A stretch of DNA of 64,000 nucleotides from positions 434,001 to 498,000 of the forward strand of contig NZ_LQXO02000053.1 of the NCBI RefSeq assembly GCF_001639065.2, written 5' to 3'. Below the pieces are notes generated by a model. That model did not search any database. It was not told the DNA's origin and was given only the letters and a program-made list of their open reading frames with translations. The position numbers were made by a program, and so were the translations under genes. The DNA is from Vibrio barjaei. GTDB taxonomy: Bacteria > Pseudomonadota > Gammaproteobacteria > Enterobacterales > Vibrionaceae. Below are positions 52,717 to 61,665 of the stretch, one piece after another (within the stretch, counting starts at the first letter, position 1; the number at the start of each line of letters is the position of its first letter).

Positions 52717-54588
52717 ATGAAATTTAGTCACAAAATCGTTTCGGCCTCAGCAGCCTTGCTGCTCGTGACCGTTTCCACTCTCGGAATTACCCAACTTGTT
52801 ACCGTTCGCTCTGAGCTACAAAGTCATATTGACGGCAGTATTCATGAGCTTATTACTGGCGTTAAAAACACCATTACTTATGATCTTAACTCTAAGCGAG
52901 ATTTGGCGAGTGCTGTCACTGAATCTCTAGAGATTGCTCCTACTGAAAATGACTATGTCGCCAATGTCATAACAACACCAACACTTAAATCCAGTTTCCA
53001 AGCGGTTGGTGTCGGCTACGAAAACGACGGTTCACTTGTAAGTAATGATGGATGGGTGCCAGATGCCTCCTATGATTCGAGGTCACGTCCTTGGTATCAA
53101 GAAGCTAAGTCCTCGGGAAACACTATCATTACCGATCCTTATGTAGATTCGTCGACAAAGAACGTCATTATTTCCCTTGGTTCGCCGCTTAATGATGAAA
53201 CAGGGCGTTTCATTGGTAGCGTCGTTTTCGACGTGACCCTAACAACACTCGCGGATCTGGTAAACCAAACCGATTTATTCAACGCTGGCTATTTGTTTGT
53301 AGTGACAGATAAAGGCATGACTATCGCGCACCCAAATAGTAGTTTAAACGGAGAGCCAATCAGCAAGTTTTTGCCAGGTATTACACTCTCTGAGGGTGTT
53401 CAAGAATTAAAACTTGATGGCAAAGATTATCAAGTTAATCTGGTCCAAGTACCGGAAGAGCACTGGTATGTTGGTGCGATCATCGATAAAGACATCGCGT
53501 TCTCTGCAATTGGCGAACTACGAAATCAGTCCATTTTCTTCATTTTGACGGGTCTAATTGTCAGTGTCATTGCACTAACGTTACTCATTCGTTTCCTTAT
53601 GCGCCCATTGAATGATCTCAATGCAGCGATTCAGGATGTAGCGAATGGAGATGGCGATTTGACCCATCGTTTAGATACAGATACCGACGAGGAGTTTGCC
53701 GAACTAGCAAAAGGGTTTAACACCTTTACTGCGAACCTTCAGCAACAGATCATTCAATCTAAAGAGATCTCCACCAAGATTCTGACCCTGACGCAGCAAA
53801 CGACCGAAGGCTCAAAGTACTCGGCAATAGCAATGAATACGCAATTGCAAGAATTGGAACAGCTTGCTACGGCGATGAATGAAATGGCAAGTACCTCCGC
53901 TGAAGTTGCAAACAATGCTCAAGGCGCAGCCAGTGCAGCTCAAGCAGCGGACAATGCAACACAGGAAGGCTCTGCTGTCGTGTTAGACACAACATCAGCA
54001 ATCACCAACCTTTCACACAGTATTGAAGATGCGGTAGTTGAAGTTCAAGGGCTTGAAACGGCAACAGACAATATTGAAACCATACTTAAAGTCATCAACG
54101 ACATTGCCGACCAAACCAATCTGCTTGCACTCAATGCCGCTATTGAAGCTGCTCGAGCAGGTGAATCTGGTCGTGGGTTTGCTGTTGTAGCCGATGAAGT
54201 CCGTACGCTTGCACAACGCACTCAAGAATCAACCACAGAGATTCGTAGTATGATAGAGCAACTACAAAGTGGAGCGCATTCTGTCTCTAGCGCTATGACT
54301 CAGAGTAAAGAGAGCGCTAGCCTTGCGGTTGAACGAGCACAAAGTGCAAATGATGCGTTGGAACGTATCCGCCAATCTATCGCACAGATTTCTGACATGA
54401 ATATGCAAATTGCTGCGGCTGCCGAAGAGCAAAGCTTAGTTGCAGAGGAAATCAATGCCAACACCATCAAGATTAAAGATCTTAGTGAACAGGTTTCCGA
54501 TTCGGCTAACAATGCGAACACAGCAATGACTGAGCAGTTTAGTAATGTTCACCAACAAGAGAACATACTCAATCGATTCAAAGTATAA
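52717..54588 (+). CDS. Methyl-accepting chemotaxis protein with dCache sensor
   Basis: 623 residues: helix 8-30, periplasmic double Cache domain (SRSRPWYQEAKSSGNTIITD, then PYVDSSTKN and VFDVTL, the pattern typical of amino-acid-binding dCache), helix about 275-295, HAMP, and the signalling tip with DIADQTNLLALNAAIEAARAG. The RxxxWY and final Asp fit an amino acid receptor like the vibrio Mlp24 group. No C-terminal CheR pentapeptide is present. A terminator follows. Confidence 0.92.
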   Translation: MKFSHKIVSASAALLLVTVSTLGITQLVTVRSELQSHIDGSIHELITGVKNTITYDLNSKRDLASAVTESLEIAPTENDYVANVITTPTLKSSFQAVGVGYENDGSLVSNDGWVPDASYDSRSRPWYQEAKSSGNTIITDPYVDSSTKNVIISLGSPLNDETGRFIGSVVFDVTLTTLADLVNQTDLFNAGYLFVVTDKGMTIAHPNSSLNGEPISKFLPGITLSEGVQELKLDGKDYQVNLVQVPEEHWYVGAIIDKDIAFSAIGELRNQSIFFILTGLIVSVIALTLLIRFLMRPLNDLNAAIQDVANGDGDLTHRLDTDTDEEFAELAKGFNTFTANLQQQIIQSKEISTKILTLTQQTTEGSKYSAIAMNTQLQELEQLATAMNEMASTSAEVANNAQGAASAAQAADNATQEGSAVVLDTTSAITNLSHSIEDAVVEVQGLETATDNIETILKVINDIADQTNLLALNAAIEAARAGESGRGFAVVADEVRTLAQRTQESTTEIRSMIEQLQSGAHSVSSAMTQSKESASLAVERAQSANDALERIRQSIAQISDMNMQIAAAAEEQSLVAEEINANTIKIKDLSEQVSDSANNANTAMTEQFSNVHQQENILNRFKV

Positions 54589-54606
54589 CGTCTTTTGACG
54601 TCAACC

Positions 54607-54635
54607 AAGCTCTGCCAATTTGGCGGAGCTTTTTT
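54607..54635 (+). terminator. Intrinsic terminator after the chemoreceptor gene
   Basis: An 11-base stem (AAGCTCTGCCA/TGGCGGAGCTT, one G-T pair) followed by a run of T, starting 18 bases after the stop codon. Confidence 0.85.
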
Positions 54636-54649
54636 ATCCCAGATGGAAA

Positions 54650-54679
54650 TTTGCTCAACAACAATTTGCTCAACAACAA
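54650..54679. repeat. Tandem duplication of a 15-base unit
   Basis: TTTGCTCAACAACAA occurs twice head to tail without mismatch, just after the chemoreceptor terminator. Probably a recent slippage event with no function. Confidence 0.8.
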
Positions 54680-55324
54680 AATGACCCATGAGTTCTTGGT
54701 TATATACCGCCCAGCACCACCAATCGAAGCAATAACCTATTTTTTAAACTAAACTAAATATAATTATCTATACAAATTCCACTTAGCCAGTTCAAACACC
54801 AAATGAACTGCAAATTAGAATTTACATTCACTACAATAAACTTTATAAAGCCCTGATGTTGACAATGTGATTTCCCCATAAAATCTCTGCGCAATTATGC
54901 GTTATGTTAGCCACTTGTATTGCATTTTTAGTCAAAACAACCTGATTTTTTGCCGAATTGTTAATGGACCATTCTGCAATATAATATCCTACGATTTCCT
55001 AAAGTGGTGCTAGAAATATGGATAGCATCAGAACAAATCCCTACTTTATGCAATGGAGTGATTATTCTAATTCAATAAATAGCGCTATTGAGTCAAGAAA
55101 ATTTAGAAAATAAAATGACGAACGTTTAAAAAATCAGCAGTTGACAACAATTTGATGACAAAAGTTAGAAAAAAACACTTTTTAGACTTCCAACTCCAAT
55201 CATAAACTGGTTTACTTGTCACTGATAAAGCGCCTCCACAAATTTTAGAAAGTGTATAAAAATAAATACACAAACTTTTCGGCGCCAAAGTTACGGACAA
55301 ACACAACAGATTATCGGAGTTATC
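54680..55324. other. Long AT-rich intergenic region before the sodium symporter gene
   Basis: 645 bases without a convincing gene. A 31-codon frame (55018-55113) has no good ribosome site. The region must hold the symporter promoter; TTGACA is present at about 54859 but lacks a well-spaced -10. The length suggests extra regulation or a small RNA that I cannot define. Confidence 0.5.
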
Positions 55325-56755
55325 GTGGCAACGAGTAATACAAACACAGCACCCCGCGACAATTGGGGTTCGAAGCTAGGCTTCGTAATGGCCGCTGCAG
55401 GTTCAGCAGTAGGTCTTGGTAACATTTGGAAATTCCCTTACACAGCAGGCGAAAATGGCGGTGGTGCATTCATCGTTATCTATCTTGCATTCGTAATTTT
55501 CATTGGCTTTAGCGTAATGCTAACTGAGTTTGCGGTAGGTCGTAAGACTGGCCGTAGCGCAGTAGGTGCGTTCAAGTCGACAGACGGTCGTTGGACTTTC
55601 GTAGGTGTCATCGGCGTACTGAGTGGTCTACTTATTATGGGGTTCTACCCTGTTGTAGGCGGTTGGGCTCTAGCGTACGTTCAAAAAGTATCTACTGGTC
55701 TTCTTAGCAACCCTGAAGCTATCGGCGATAGTTTTGGCGGTTTCATCACTAACCCAATTCAGCCGCTTATGTGGATGGGTATTTACCTTCTGATGAACAT
55801 CATCATCGTTAGCCGTGGCATTTCTGGCGGTATCGAGAAAGCAGGTAAAATCCTAATGCCAATCCTATTCCTGATTCTAATTATCGTTTCAGTAAAAGGC
55901 TTGTCTCTACCTGGCGCGATGGCTGGCGTTGAATTCCTATTCAGCCCTGACTTCTCTAAAGTAGACAGTGGCGTTGTACTTGCAGCACTTGGCCAAGCAT
56001 TCTTCTCTCTAAGTTTAGGTATGGGCTGTATGATTACATACGGTAGCTACTTGAAGAAGAAAGAAAACCTTGTTCAAACTACAGGTATGGTTACGGCAAT
56101 GGACACGGGTGTTGCAATCCTAGCGGGTATCGCAATGTTCCCTGCAATGTTTGCTCTAGGTATGGAACCAGCTGCTGGTCCAGGTCTAGTCTTCGTTGTT
56201 GTACCTCAGCTATTCGCAGAAATGGGCGGTGTTGGTCTAATCTTCGCACTGCTATTCTTCGTAGGCCTAACGGTTGCAGCGCTAACGTCTTCGGTATCTC
56301 TACTAGAAGTAGTTGTATCTTACCTAATCGATGAGAAAGGCTTCAAGCGTACTACAGCGGTACTCTCTGCAGCTGCAGTAATGGCGGTACTATGTATCTT
56401 TGCTTCTCTATCTCTAGGTGGCGTTGGTCCAACATTGTTTGACACTGGTGCATTCGACATCTTCGACCTGATGACAGATAAGATCTTCCTAGCTGTTGGC
56501 GGTATGTTGGTGTGTATCTTCGCAGGTTGGAGACTAAGCCGTGAAGAACTTGAGAAGGAAATCACTAACGACGGTGAAGTGAAATTCCCACTATTCGGTC
56601 TTTGGTACAACCTAGTTAAATTCGTTATCCCTGTAGCGGTAGCAATCGTTGCATTTGCGGGAATCTCAAGCGGCTTCGACAGTGGCAAAGGTCCAATCAT
56701 GTTGATGGGTATCGGGATCATTGCTCTAACAGGTATTCTTTCGAAGAAACTGTAA
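55325..56755 (+). CDS. Neurotransmitter:sodium symporter (NSS) family transporter
   Basis: 476 residues with about 12 helices. The NSS signature is present: WGSKLGFVMAAAGSAVGLGNIWKFPY, with GENGGGAF and the LeuT-like unwound segment in helix 6 (GQAFFSLSLGMG). It imports an amino acid or amine with sodium. GTG start with ATCGGAG upstream. Codon use is strongly biased, suggesting high expression. Substrate not identifiable. Confidence 0.93.
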   Translation: MATSNTNTAPRDNWGSKLGFVMAAAGSAVGLGNIWKFPYTAGENGGGAFIVIYLAFVIFIGFSVMLTEFAVGRKTGRSAVGAFKSTDGRWTFVGVIGVLSGLLIMGFYPVVGGWALAYVQKVSTGLLSNPEAIGDSFGGFITNPIQPLMWMGIYLLMNIIIVSRGISGGIEKAGKILMPILFLILIIVSVKGLSLPGAMAGVEFLFSPDFSKVDSGVVLAALGQAFFSLSLGMGCMITYGSYLKKKENLVQTTGMVTAMDTGVAILAGIAMFPAMFALGMEPAAGPGLVFVVVPQLFAEMGGVGLIFALLFFVGLTVAALTSSVSLLEVVVSYLIDEKGFKRTTAVLSAAAVMAVLCIFASLSLGGVGPTLFDTGAFDIFDLMTDKIFLAVGGMLVCIFAGWRLSREELEKEITNDGEVKFPLFGLWYNLVKFVIPVAVAIVAFAGISSGFDSGKGPIMLMGIGIIALTGILSKKL

Positions 56756-56771
56756 GACTTAAACCCTATTG

Positions 56772-56804
56772 AAAAAGAGGAATCCTAGGATTCCTCTTTT
56801 TTTG
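56772..56804 (+). terminator. Intrinsic terminator after the NSS transporter gene
   Basis: A palindrome centred on CCTAGG with arms AAAGAGGAAT/ATTCCTCTTT, flanked by A-run and T-run, 16 bases after the stop codon. Symmetric, so it could work in both directions. Confidence 0.88.
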
Positions 56805-56883
56805 TTTAACTCTCCCTGTTTGATGTTCCCCTTCCTGCTACTTCACGTTAGACTTTGCGCCCTACCTAAATAACGAGATTATA

Positions 56884-57507
56884 ATGATGCTTTCATCTGC
56901 CAAATCTGTCGTGGTACTCGACTTTGAGACCACTGGTCTTTCACCAAATCAAGGCGACAGAGCTATTGAAATTGGTGCAGTTAAGCTAGAAAACGGAACC
57001 GTAGTCGATAGGTTTCAATCCCTCATGAATCCGGGATTTCGTGTCAGTGGATTCATCGAAAATTACACTGGCATCAGTAATGCGATGCTGGCTAACGCGC
57101 CAAGCTGTAAAGACGTGATGGGTGAGTTTTCGACATTCATACAGAATAGTAATCTCGTGGCTCACAACGCTTCGTTCGATAAGCGATTTCTGGATGCAGA
57201 GTTAGAACTTATCAACGAAAGTTATACTGGAGGATTTGCCTGTTCTCTTCTAGTCTCGAGACGTTTAAATCAAGAAACTCACTCGCATAAACTCGGTGAC
57301 TTAGTGGCTTATCACAATATTGCTAATGATGGCGTCTTTCACCGTGCTTTAGCCGATGCAGAAGTGACAGCATCACTATGGTTACTCCTCGTTGATTCAT
57401 TGACTGAGAGATTCCAGATCAATGATCCTAGTTTTGCTTTAATGCAAAAGCTATCCAAACAACCGAAAGCATCGATAGCTCAGTTCCTAACAAAACAAGC
57501 TGTGTAA
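56884..57507 (+). CDS. DEDDh 3'-5' exonuclease (DnaQ/PolC-epsilon-like)
   Basis: 207 residues. ExoI LDFETTG, ExoII HNASFDKRFL and ExoIII HRALADAEVT give the full DEDDh set, so it should be an active metal-dependent exonuclease. It resembles standalone epsilon-like proteins, not the polymerase III subunit itself. A second ATG at the next codon could be the true start. It is a single gene. Confidence 0.9.
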   Translation: MMLSSAKSVVVLDFETTGLSPNQGDRAIEIGAVKLENGTVVDRFQSLMNPGFRVSGFIENYTGISNAMLANAPSCKDVMGEFSTFIQNSNLVAHNASFDKRFLDAELELINESYTGGFACSLLVSRRLNQETHSHKLGDLVAYHNIANDGVFHRALADAEVTASLWLLLVDSLTERFQINDPSFALMQKLSKQPKASIAQFLTKQAV

Positions 57508-57615
57508 TTGTTTAGACATCGGTCATTTTCTATATAAAAATCAGATCGTAGTGTGAAATGCTTCTCACTGTGTTATGTATTACGTTAACGTCATTTTTAT
57601 TAACCAGAGTCTCAA

Positions 57616-58518
57616 ATGAATTCAAGCTTTGACCAGTTAGTACCCGTTGGTGTGCGCTATATGGTGCTCTCTGCACTTGGCTTCGCCTTGATGTCGGCAT
57701 CAGTAAAATACGTCAGTACTTATGGAATACCTGTCTTTGAGATTGTGGCAGCTCGTGCCCTTGTCTCACTGATACTCAGCTATATTGATGTAAAAAGGAA
57801 AGGTATCTCGATATGGGGCAACAACAAAAAGCTGCTGTTTGCTCGTGGTGTTATGGGATCGCTTGCCTTAATTTGTGTCTACTATGCCGTGACGACCCTA
57901 CCATTAGCTGAAGCAACAATATTACAGTACATTCACCCTGTTTTTACTGCGCTGCTTGCCTTCTTATTCTTGAAAGAGCGTGTGCAATTTTCGACCTTTA
58001 TATGTATTTTGCTGAGCTTGTTAGGTCTATACACCATGGTCAGTCCTACATTGGGCGCTAACAGTACTGAACATTTACCCTTATTCAGTGTTGGTGTGGC
58101 CTTACTTGGCGCCTTAGGGAGCTCTATAGCTTACGTTATTGTCAGAAAATTAAGCCAAACTGAAGATAGTTCGGTCATTATTTTTTACTTTCCTCTCGTT
58201 GCCCTCCCTTTATCGCTATTACTCATCGGTGACGACTTTGTGATACCCGATATGCACCTTACGGTGATGCTCATACTCGTAGGGATCTTCACCCAATTAG
58301 GACAACTTGGGTTGACTAAGGCAATGCAGACACAAGCAGCAGGTAAAGCATCCGCTTATTCCTACATTCAAATAGTGTTCTCGATATTGCTAGGTCTTGT
58401 TCTGTTTAACGAGCTGCCATCGATATGGACTTACTTAGGCGGTGCACTCATTGTTTTAGGTGCGCTAATCAATGTCTTTGGGAAAAATCTGCGATTGCCT
58501 TTCTTACGCTCTCGCTAG
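57616..58518 (+). CDS. EamA/DMT family transporter
   Basis: 300 residues with ten hydrophobic helices in two EamA repeats (ALGFALMSASVKYVSTYG, LPLAEATILQYIHPVFTALLAFLFLKERV, and LGLTKAMQTQAAGKASAYSY). An exporter of metabolites or amino acids of unknown type. It is convergent with the CSS-type gene, 11 bases apart. Confidence 0.88.
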   Translation: MNSSFDQLVPVGVRYMVLSALGFALMSASVKYVSTYGIPVFEIVAARALVSLILSYIDVKRKGISIWGNNKKLLFARGVMGSLALICVYYAVTTLPLAEATILQYIHPVFTALLAFLFLKERVQFSTFICILLSLLGLYTMVSPTLGANSTEHLPLFSVGVALLGALGSSIAYVIVRKLSQTEDSSVIIFYFPLVALPLSLLLIGDDFVIPDMHLTVMLILVGIFTQLGQLGLTKAMQTQAAGKASAYSYIQIVFSILLGLVLFNELPSIWTYLGGALIVLGALINVFGKNLRLPFLRSR

Positions 58519-58529
58519 AATTAAGGTTG

Positions 58530-59288
58530 CTAGGCTTGGCTTCGGTTATCCCGAAACGACTGGTTTAGCAACCAAACCGAAGACCATAGAATGGCAACTG
58601 CGATAATTGAACGTAACCAATAGATCAAAATACGTTTTATCAAGGTATGATAAGCCGAATAAACGATTATTGAATATGAATAACGTGAAGAACTAACCTC
58701 AAACTCCATCTCATTGACATCAAGCTCAACCGGATTCCTAGAGTAAGTGGAGTTAAGGTCGCCATCCAACTTAAAGGCGTAGTTAGCGTAAGGCAGTGTT
58801 GGCTCCAACCAATACCCTACTAGGCGTCGTGGATTCACGTAAGCAAAGAACCGTTTATCACCATCATCGATATCAACAACCAACGATGTTTCCGGAAAAT
58901 AACTGGTTAACAACGACCAACCGATGAATACATCGGTATTTGATTCGCCACGCCAATACTTTTGATGCAACGAGGTCTTGCCAAACATACTACATACAAA
59001 AGCACCATCATCAGACTCACGGATATACCCGACTGCTCGAATTCGTTCATTTTCGTAAGCTAGGTTGGCATAGTCGTGCATCAATGAGTCTGGACATGAT
59101 TCATCGTAGGGCACTTTTCTGATGACCGAGACGACTTCATCAATGCGTTTATCGACACTGAGTACCGAGGTCTGAGCGCTTGCTTTTATCTCATTTAAGA
59201 TATGTAAATAAGCTAAACCACCACTGAGAAGCAACGCAAGGATCAACACGGAAGCTGTCTTTGCCCATGGGAAGTTATAGGTGTTCAT
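58530..59288 (-). CDS. EAL-less CSS-motif-like membrane sensor
   Basis: About 252 residues: helix (ASVLILALLLSGGLAYLHI), periplasmic domain with two Cys (ESCPDSLMHDYANLAYEN and FVCSMFG), helix near the C-terminus, then a tail of about 15 residues. The pattern resembles the CSS domain usually found N-terminal to EAL phosphodiesterases, where the thiol/disulfide state gates activity. No EAL follows. It overlaps the upstream paralog by 14 bases. I start at 59288; 59294 is also possible. Confidence 0.72.
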   Translation of the reverse strand: MNTYNFPWAKTASVLILALLLSGGLAYLHILNEIKASAQTSVLSVDKRIDEVVSVIRKVPYDESCPDSLMHDYANLAYENERIRAVGYIRESDDGAFVCSMFGKTSLHQKYWRGESNTDVFIGWSLLTSYFPETSLVVDIDDGDKRFFAYVNPRRLVGYWLEPTLPYANYAFKLDGDLNSTYSRNPVELDVNEMEFEVSSSRYSYSIIVYSAYHTLIKRILIYWLRSIIAVAILWSSVWLLNQSFRDNRSQA

Positions 59289-60060
59289 AGGCATCTTGGT
59301 CGCTACGTAGTCTTGAATAGATATCAACGGCAAAAACCGCACCAAAGACGATAAACCCGAGTACAGATAAACGTATGAAGAAAGTTTTAATTCTGTTGGT
59401 CAGCAAGCCCATAGTCTTAGTCACTTTGATTGCAAACGGATAACGCTCAGAAGCTAATGAGGTAGATAATTCCTTTCCGGAAAAAGCACTTTGGTTGCGG
59501 TCTAACAAGACATTAGATGACTCAGGGAAAGACATGGTGATACGCGCGTCATTATTATACGGTTCAATCCACCATCCTAGGATAACCCTGGGGTTAATGG
59601 TACCAATCACAATTTGGTCACCACGATAAACGGCCAGAGCGAACGAGAGGTCACGACGAAACTCTGTCACATGAAGACGAGCAAAGATTACGTCCCCTTC
59701 TTGTCTTGCATCCCAAAATGCTTCATCAATAAGCCGTTCGTGAGCACCAAAATTGCTGCAGTAATTAGGGTCATCGTTTACTGTATTAGCAATCACAACT
59801 CCCCGTATCCCGGTACTATTAAACACATGGTGAGCCAGCGCAGTTTGAACGTCAGAAGTGCAGGTTTCAGCAATGGGTATAGCACGTAACTCAGACTCTA
59901 TCTTGGATAGGTGTTCGTCGATTCGACCAACAACTTGTTCAGCATCACAACTCAACTCCTCTCGAAAGGTCATCATTTGATAGACGCAACCGATGAGCAA
60001 GGTGTAGAGAAAAATCAGAGAAAGGTTCTGCCAAGTCCGTCTGGTTACCATAAGTATCAA
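59275..60060 (-). CDS. EAL-less CSS-motif-like membrane sensor, paralog of the next gene
   Basis: 261 residues with the same layout: helix, periplasmic domain with Cys in AETCTSDVQTAL and NYCSNFG, INPRVILGWWIEP matching the partner's VNPRRLVGYWLEP, helix and short tail. An additional Cys (LSCDAEQ) lies near the N-terminus. It overlaps the following gene. Start could be the ATG at 60051 (MVTRRTW). The two may form a heteromeric redox sensor lacking its own output domain. Confidence 0.72.
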   Translation of the reverse strand: MILMVTRRTWQNLSLIFLYTLLIGCVYQMMTFREELSCDAEQVVGRIDEHLSKIESELRAIPIAETCTSDVQTALAHHVFNSTGIRGVVIANTVNDDPNYCSNFGAHERLIDEAFWDARQEGDVIFARLHVTEFRRDLSFALAVYRGDQIVIGTINPRVILGWWIEPYNNDARITMSFPESSNVLLDRNQSAFSGKELSTSLASERYPFAIKVTKTMGLLTNRIKTFFIRLSVLGFIVFGAVFAVDIYSRLRSDQDAYEHL

Positions 60061-60149
60061 CAGGGAGAATATTAAGACAAGAAATCATAACACTCGATAA
60101 ATGCCAGTTTCTTTATCTCAACTCAATATTGTGTCTTCAGTTTTCTCAA

Positions 60150-60668
60150 CTACCGAGAATTTTTGCGAATTTCTTCTATCTCCTCACAACTAATATTCAG
60201 AGATTCTAGGAATTCTTGGTGCGCATCTGGCTGCATTTTTTCAAACTGTCGATGCCAATTCGCCATATCTTCTTCGTTAAAACCGGAGTGTTTCATAATC
60301 TCAACCCACTGTGCTTTATTCATGGAATTGGTCTCCAACAAATTAGGCTCTTCTAGCGCAGTGAGAATCGCTTTCTGTTGGCTTCGCAATGCCTCTATTT
60401 CTCTTTCTAGTGCATTGAACTGGTCTCTCAAGGTCTGCTCTTGTATTTGATCTCCTTGCCTATCGAGCAAAGAACTTATTTCTTGAATTGGTAGCCCGAA
60501 AGAGCGATATGCGAGGATACTCTTAAGCCTTGAGACCTGTTTCTCTCCATACCAGCGGTACCCATTGCCTGAACGATAAGCAGGAAATAAAAGACCTGCG
60601 CGTTCGTAGTAGAGGATAGTAGTTCTCGATATATTACATTCTCGCGCTAGCTGAGTAACGGTTAACAT
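60150..60668 (-). CDS. MerR family transcriptional regulator
   Basis: 172 residues. N-terminal MerR winged helix (TVTQLARECNISRTTILYYERAGLL), a coiled-coil region (QFNALEREIEALRSQQKAILTAL) and a C-terminal effector segment. It starts two bases after the EamA gene, so the two are cotranscribed, and it may regulate that transporter. No metal-binding Cys cluster is seen. Confidence 0.88.
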   Translation of the reverse strand: MLTVTQLARECNISRTTILYYERAGLLFPAYRSGNGYRWYGEKQVSRLKSILAYRSFGLPIQEISSLLDRQGDQIQEQTLRDQFNALEREIEALRSQQKAILTALEEPNLLETNSMNKAQWVEIMKHSGFNEEDMANWHRQFEKMQPDAHQEFLESLNISCEEIEEIRKNSR

Positions 60669-60670
60669 TT

Positions 60671-61576
60671 TTACTTATTCCTATTCGTGAACAATTTTGG
60701 AACACATATGCTCAGAAAGAGCAGAACCACACCGATCATTGCTAGTTGGTTTGGTGTTTCTGCAAATAGTAGATAACCAATACCCATAGCGTAAATAATT
60801 TTCACGTATTCGACATTGGAAACCACATTCGCCGCGCCATATTTATAAGCGCTCACGCCAAACCATTGAGCGATTGATGAAATAACACCGACACTAACCA
60901 AAAGCAGTAACTCATTCCAACTTGGCCATACCCAATCTAACGTGGACGGAACCAACGCCAAAAGACCCACGAACAACGCTTGGTATGCCAAAAGAGCGAG
61001 TTTAGATTCAAGTTGCGCAATCCGTCGGACACATATCGCAGCAATCGCCGCTCCCATCGACGCCACTATACCTAAAACTATATAACCCAGCGACGTATCA
61101 TCAAAACTAGGTTGTACGATCAACATGACTCCGGCAAATCCTAATATCAGCGTCAATATGCGGCTCATAGAAAGCGTTTCACGTAGAAATAGCCTCGCGA
61201 GTAAGGCAACAAACAATACTTGTGTGAAACTAAGTGCGGTCGCATTCGCTAGCGGGATTGCGCTCACCACGACAAAGCCAATAGAGAGAGCAGTAAATGC
61301 TCCTAGAATTCGAAACGTATGCAGTTTCAAATGGGTTGGTTGCCTTAAACTGGCAAAGTTAATAACAATAGCTGGCATGAGCAATACCAAAAACACTAAC
61401 TGGCGAAACAATAGAATTTGAAACACACCTATCGATTCACTGAGTAGACGAACGATAACGCCAACAGCGGTAAAAAGTGCCGTAGACACCAACGCTAATG
61501 TGATGCCCTTCGTCGTCGGAGACCATTGAGTTGTAACCTTGTGCCAGCATGATTGAGTGGGAAGATTTATAGACAT
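60671..61576 (-). CDS. EamA/DMT family transporter
   Basis: 301 residues with ten helices in two EamA repeats (SALFTAVGVIVRLLSESIGVFQILLFRQ, IPLANATALSFTQVLFVALLARLFLRETL). An exporter, substrate unknown. First gene of a two-gene unit with a MerR regulator, which suggests induction by a toxic or signalling compound that it exports. Confidence 0.88.
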   Translation of the reverse strand: MSINLPTQSCWHKVTTQWSPTTKGITLALVSTALFTAVGVIVRLLSESIGVFQILLFRQLVFLVLLMPAIVINFASLRQPTHLKLHTFRILGAFTALSIGFVVVSAIPLANATALSFTQVLFVALLARLFLRETLSMSRILTLILGFAGVMLIVQPSFDDTSLGYIVLGIVASMGAAIAAICVRRIAQLESKLALLAYQALFVGLLALVPSTLDWVWPSWNELLLLVSVGVISSIAQWFGVSAYKYGAANVVSNVEYVKIIYAMGIGYLLFAETPNQLAMIGVVLLFLSICVPKLFTNRNK

Positions 61577-61665
61577 GAGCGCCCTCTTACTAATAAGAGC
61601 ACGAAGCCTAAACCCTATACCAGTAGACGGGTCAATCTAGTCGCTGAAAGAACTTAACATTAGAA

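Noticed and set aside
55018..55113. 31-codon frame (MDSIRTNPYF...) in the long gap before the NSS gene.
   Set aside because: Weak ribosome site and no sign of conservation from sequence alone.
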